7,032 nucleotides of DNA from Aquificaceae bacterium (GTDB lineage Bacteria; Aquificota; Aquificia; Aquificales; Aquificaceae), in NCBI GenBank assembly GCA_015487365.1, contig WFPT01000132.1, positions 1 through 7,032 of the forward strand, in the 5' to 3' direction. The notes under the pieces are model-generated. The model saw nothing but the letters and a program-made list of their open reading frames with translations. It did not search any database and had not been told where the DNA came from. The stretch's first letter is position 1; every line of letters begins with the position of its first letter. This document shows positions 4,405 to 7,032 of this stretch, one piece after another. Made by a program: the position numbers and the translations under genes.

Positions 4405-5936
4405 TGAAGGTGGTCATGCCCAAACTAACGGATACCATGGAGGATGGTAAGATTGTTAGGTGGCTAAAAAGGGAGGGGGAAGAGGTAAAGAAGGGGGAAG
4501 TGTTGTTGGAGGTGGAAACGGACAAGGCCATTATGGAAGTTACCTCCTCTTACAGTGGGGTCTTATCCAAAATTTTGGCAAAGGAAGGGGAGGTGGTTCC
4601 CGTCGGAGAAGTAATAGCGGAGATAACTCCAAAGGAAGAGCCTTTGAGCGTAAAGGTGGAAAGGAAGGAAAAGAAGAGGGTGAAAGTATCCTTAGAGGAT
4701 ATAAACTTGGAAAAGACACCTTCTTTGGGAAATCCTTCCGCCCCCTTAAAGGTTATAGACTATACCGACTTTAAGTGCTCCATCTGCAAAAACGCCTTTG
4801 AATATTACCACAGGCTTGCAAAGAGGAGGCCAAAGGATATAGTCATCTTCTTTAAGCACTTCCCTTTAAAAGAGGAAAGCTTCGTTTTACATCAACTATC
4901 TGAGTGCGTTTATTTAAAGAATAAGGAGCTCTTCTGGGAGGTGGCAAAGCTTATATTTGACAACCAAAACAAAAACTTTGATGAGATTTTAGACTTAGTT
5001 TTAAAGTTTTTAAAGGAAAGGGGGGTGGAGATAACCGAAGATTGCTTGAAGGAAGGGGAGGAGGTAGTTGAAAGGGACTTAAAGGAGGCCCAAAGCTTTA
5101 ACTTTCCCGGAACACCCAGCTTTGTTATAAACGGTAAAACTTACATAGGCTTTGTGGTTCCAGAGGAAGTAAAAGAGCTTGAAAGGAAGGAGGAAGTAAG
5201 TCCTTTGGTGGAAAGGTTTGCAAAAAGGCACAAGTTAGAACTTTCCAAGTTTAAAGAAACCCACAGCCTGGGGGAACTTTTAAAGGAGCTTAGGAGGGGG
5301 GAAGGAGTTGAACTTTCACCTTTACAGAAGACCATAGCAAAACGTATGGAGAGTGTGGCCCTTATTCCCACCTTCACCCTTTTTAGGAGGGTAGGGGTAA
5401 GGGCCTTCTTAAAGCTTTACAGGGAATTAAAGAAGGAGGGGGTGGCTTTTAGTGTTATTTTGGCCAAGGTAGTAGCCCACCTTTTAAGGGAGAACAGGAA
5501 GTTAAACGCCCAATACAGGGATGGTAGGGTAATTTATAAGGAGGAGATAAATGTGGCCATAGCCTTGGCCCTTGAAGAAGGCTTAATAACACCCGTTTTA
5601 AAGGATGTGGATAAGAGGGACGTCTTTGAGCTGTCCAAGGAGTGGAGGGAGCTCCAAAACAGGGCAAAGGAAAAGAGACTAAAACCGGAAGAAATTTACT
5701 CGGGAACCTTTACCATCACAAACCTTGGGGCCTTTGGAGTGGATGAGTTTATACCCCTGCTCAATCCACCCCAGAGTGCCATACTGGGAGTCCCTTCCCC
5801 TTACAGGAACTTTATAAAGTTTTCCCTGGTCTGTGACCACCGCCTAATTCAGGGTCACGAAGGAGCAAAATTTTTAAACTCCTTAAAGGAGGTCTTAGAG
5901 GATGGGGAAAAGCTTAAAAGGGTAGTTTTAGGTTAA
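4404..5936 (+). CDS. Lipoyl domain - DsbA-like thioredoxin domain - E2 acyltransferase fusion
   Basis: This 510-residue cytoplasmic protein has no signal peptide. Residues 1-76 are a lipoyl domain (MPKLTDTMEDG; ETDKA with lipoyl Lys K41). A charged Lys/Glu linker follows. Residues about 103-260 match the DsbA/BdbD (Thioredoxin_4) fold: GNPSAPLKVIDYTDFKCSIC with C125/C128, the family-typical SEC and DCL cysteines C168 and C214, and the cis-Pro loop PGTPSFVINGK (P238). Residues about 265-297 resemble a peripheral-subunit-binding domain (SPLVERFAKRHKLELSKF) but lack its GTGxxGR loop. Residues 304-510 are the 2-oxoacid dehydrogenase acyltransferase core: IAKRM, NVAIAL, GLITPV, TFTITNLGAFG, NPPQSAILG and CDHRLIQG with H479. 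The DHRxxDG Asp is Gln483, and the loop before CDHR is shortened. I take the ATG at 4404 since the first lipoyl strand needs MKVV. No E1 or E3 is adjacent. The substrate is unknown, and the acyltransferase might be altered or inactive. Confidence 0.9.
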   Translation: MKVVMPKLTDTMEDGKIVRWLKREGEEVKKGEVLLEVETDKAIMEVTSSYSGVLSKILAKEGEVVPVGEVIAEITPKEEPLSVKVERKEKKRVKVSLEDINLEKTPSLGNPSAPLKVIDYTDFKCSICKNAFEYYHRLAKRRPKDIVIFFKHFPLKEESFVLHQLSECVYLKNKELFWEVAKLIFDNQNKNFDEILDLVLKFLKERGVEITEDCLKEGEEVVERDLKEAQSFNFPGTPSFVINGKTYIGFVVPEEVKELERKEEVSPLVERFAKRHKLELSKFKETHSLGELLKELRRGEGVELSPLQKTIAKRMESVALIPTFTLFRRVGVRAFLKLYRELKKEGVAFSVILAKVVAHLLRENRKLNAQYRDGRVIYKEEINVAIALALEEGLITPVLKDVDKRDVFELSKEWRELQNRAKEKRLKPEEIYSGTFTITNLGAFGVDEFIPLLNPPQSAILGVPSPYRNFIKFSLVCDHRLIQGHEGAKFLNSLKEVLEDGEKLKRVVLG

Positions 5937-7032
5937 GCCTTTACACTTTTTTATCAGGTTTGTGGTCGAATACCCTTGTAGGTAATCCACTGTAACGGTC
6001 CTCTTGGCAAACTCCCTTCCCACCACCTCTTCGGGTTTGTAGTCCCCTCCCTTTACCAAAACGTCGGGTTTTACCAATTCTATAAGCTTTTTGGGAGTTT
6101 CTTCGTCAAAGATAACTATAAAATCTACAAACTCCAAGGAAGAAAGTAAGCTTGCCCTATCCTTTTGACTTAATATGGGTCTTCCCTCCCCCTTTAACTT
6201 CCTTACGGAGCTGTCTGAGTTTAGCCCCACTATTAAAACGTCCCCCAGCTCTTTGGCCTTTTTTAGGTAGGAAACGTGGCCGGGGTGGAGGAGGTCAAAA
6301 CAGCCGTTGGTAAAGACTATCCTTTTACCCTCCTCCCTTAACTCCTCAACCACCACCTTTAATTCCTCTAAGGTTAAAACCTTACCCCTTATTTCCCTTA
6401 AAAGCTCATAGAGTTTAACCGCAGAAGTCCCCACCTTCCCCACCACTATCCCACCCGCAACGTTTGACAGCTCGCAGGCCTCTTTTAAACTATAACCGTT
6501 TGCCTTTAAAAGGGATAGGACCGCTACGACCGTATCACCCGCACCGGAAACGTCATAAACTTCCCTCTCCTTGGCCCTTATGTGATGGACCTTGTCCCCT
6601 TCCAAGAGGGTCATCCCCCTTTCGGAGCGGGTTATTAAAACGTTTTCAAAGTTATAAACCTTTTTTACAAACTTTCCAAACTCCTCAACCTCTTTATCTT
6701 CATTTTTTAAGGTTTTTCCCACCACCTCCGAAAGCTCCTTTAAGTTTGGGGTGATTAGGTTTGCCCCCCTATACTTTTCCCAGTCCTTACCCTTTGGGTC
6801 AATTACGCTAAACTTCCCCTCCTCTATTAAAAACTTGCACAGGGTTTTGGTTAAAAAACCCTTACCGTAGTCCGACAGAACCACCACCTCAAATTCCCCT
6901 ATTAAGTCCCTTAAAAGTTCTAAGACTTTGGTTTCTTCGGAGGAAGTTAGCTCCTTAACCTCTTCAAAGTCAATCCTGATTATCTGTTGCTTCCCACCAA
7001 GGACTCTAACTTTGGTGGTGGTCCTTACATCC
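5928..7032 (-). CDS. hldE: Bifunctional heptose 7-phosphate kinase / heptose 1-phosphate adenylyltransferase, 5' end cut by window edge
   Basis: HldE makes ADP-heptose for the LPS inner core. Its N-terminal kinase phosphorylates heptose 7-phosphate, and its C-terminal domain transfers AMP to heptose 1-phosphate. The visible 367 residues start inside the PfkB-type kinase at RTTTKVRV...QQIIRID (codons from 7031), then VVLSDYGKG, TPNLKEL and the catalytic SGAGDT (GAGDT at 6545-6531). The nucleotidyltransferase follows with TNGCFDLLHPGH (GCFDLLHPGH at 6305-6276), LNSDSSVRKLKGEGRP and VLVKGGDY. E. coli HldE has about 477 residues, so roughly 110 are outside the window. The GTG at 6887 is internal, because family-matching sequence continues upstream. 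The C-terminus ends in a short lysine-rich tail that overlaps the convergent E2 gene by 9 bp. Its presence indicates a Gram-negative outer membrane with heptose-containing LPS. Confidence 0.95.
   Translation of the reverse strand, partial: DVRTTTKVRVLGGKQQIIRIDFEEVKELTSSEETKVLELLRDLIGEFEVVVLSDYGKGFLTKTLCKFLIEEGKFSVIDPKGKDWEKYRGANLITPNLKELSEVVGKTLKNEDKEVEEFGKFVKKVYNFENVLITRSERGMTLLEGDKVHHIRAKEREVYDVSGAGDTVVAVLSLLKANGYSLKEACELSNVAGGIVVGKVGTSAVKLYELLREIRGKVLTLEELKVVVEELREEGKRIVFTNGCFDLLHPGHVSYLKKAKELGDVLIVGLNSDSSVRKLKGEGRPILSQKDRASLLSSLEFVDFIVIFDEETPKKLIELVKPDVLVKGGDYKPEEVVGREFAKRTVTVDYLQGYSTTNLIKKCKGLT

Noticed and set aside
4404..4418. Alternative start of the fusion gene at the ATG at 4416, preceded by AAGGTGG
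   Set aside because: It has a Shine-Dalgarno-like sequence but would remove the first beta strand of the lipoyl domain (MKVV). The promoter position favours 4404.
4367..4531. In-frame N-terminal extension of the pterin dehydratase to an ATG at 4531
   Set aside because: The extra 55 residues are Ser/Thr-rich low-complexity antisense of the lipoyl domain. Family length and homology begin at the ATG at 4366.
4404..4640. N-terminal domain of the fusion as a biotin carrier
   Set aside because: The modified lysine lies in ETDKA, as in lipoyl domains, not in the AMKM context of biotin domains.
4700..5200. Fusion as a frameshift or pasted-in gene artefact
   Set aside because: The frame is uninterrupted, base composition and codon style are the same on both sides of the insert, and the linkers have normal charged composition. 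Raw reads would settle it.
6885..6887. GTG at 6887 as the start of hldE
   Set aside because: Upstream codons to 7031 encode TTTKVRV...QQIIRID, which belongs to the HldE kinase domain, so the GTG is an internal Val.

Overview
The window looks like chromosomal DNA from a thermophilic Gram-negative bacterium, most likely of the Aquificaceae (Aquifex/Hydrogenobacter/Thermocrinis type). This is inferred from tight gene packing with overlapping stop/start codons, purine-rich coding strands, heavy use of AGG/AGA arginine and Lys/Glu-rich proteins, moderate G+C by eye, and the presence of both a peptidoglycan gene (murC) and an LPS heptose gene (hldE). No marker gene fixes the genus.

Layout. Positions 1-3744 carry a minus-strand cluster read right to left: purM (purine step 5), murC (peptidoglycan precursor ligase) and a nearly complete aldehyde dehydrogenase. 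The genes overlap by 7 nt or are separated by 1 nt, so they are almost certainly one translationally coupled operon with three unrelated pathways. A gene-free gap of about 320 nt (3745-4066) contains a CRISPR-repeat-like solitary 30-mer, a 13-bp palindrome, a three-segment set of alternating inverted repeats that resembles an attenuator/terminator on the minus strand, and three tandem octamers followed by a hairpin arm. Next come a small minus-strand pterin-4a-carbinolamine dehydratase (4067-4366) and, divergent from it, the plus-strand gene at 4404-5936. The two start codons are only 37 bp apart and the promoter-like elements sit so close to them that both mRNAs would be leaderless or nearly so. 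The window ends with the 3' portion of minus-strand hldE (5928-7032), which overlaps the preceding gene tail to tail by 9 bp.

The most unusual object is the 510-residue protein at 4404-5936. It reads, in one uninterrupted frame, as a lipoyl domain (lipoyl lysine K41), a DsbA/BdbD-like thioredoxin-fold domain with an intact CSIC motif and cis-Pro loop, a degenerate peripheral-subunit-binding-like segment, and a 2-oxoacid dehydrogenase E2 acyltransferase domain with His but without the usual Asp of the DHRxxDG motif. A thiol-disulfide oxidoreductase spliced between the swinging lipoyl arm and the E2 core is not an architecture I know. It has no export signal, and no E1 or E3 gene is adjacent. 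It suggests a cytoplasmic protein in which lipoamide and a CxxC disulfide exchange electrons, or a repurposed E2 scaffold. That functional reading is inference; the domain order is read directly from the sequence.
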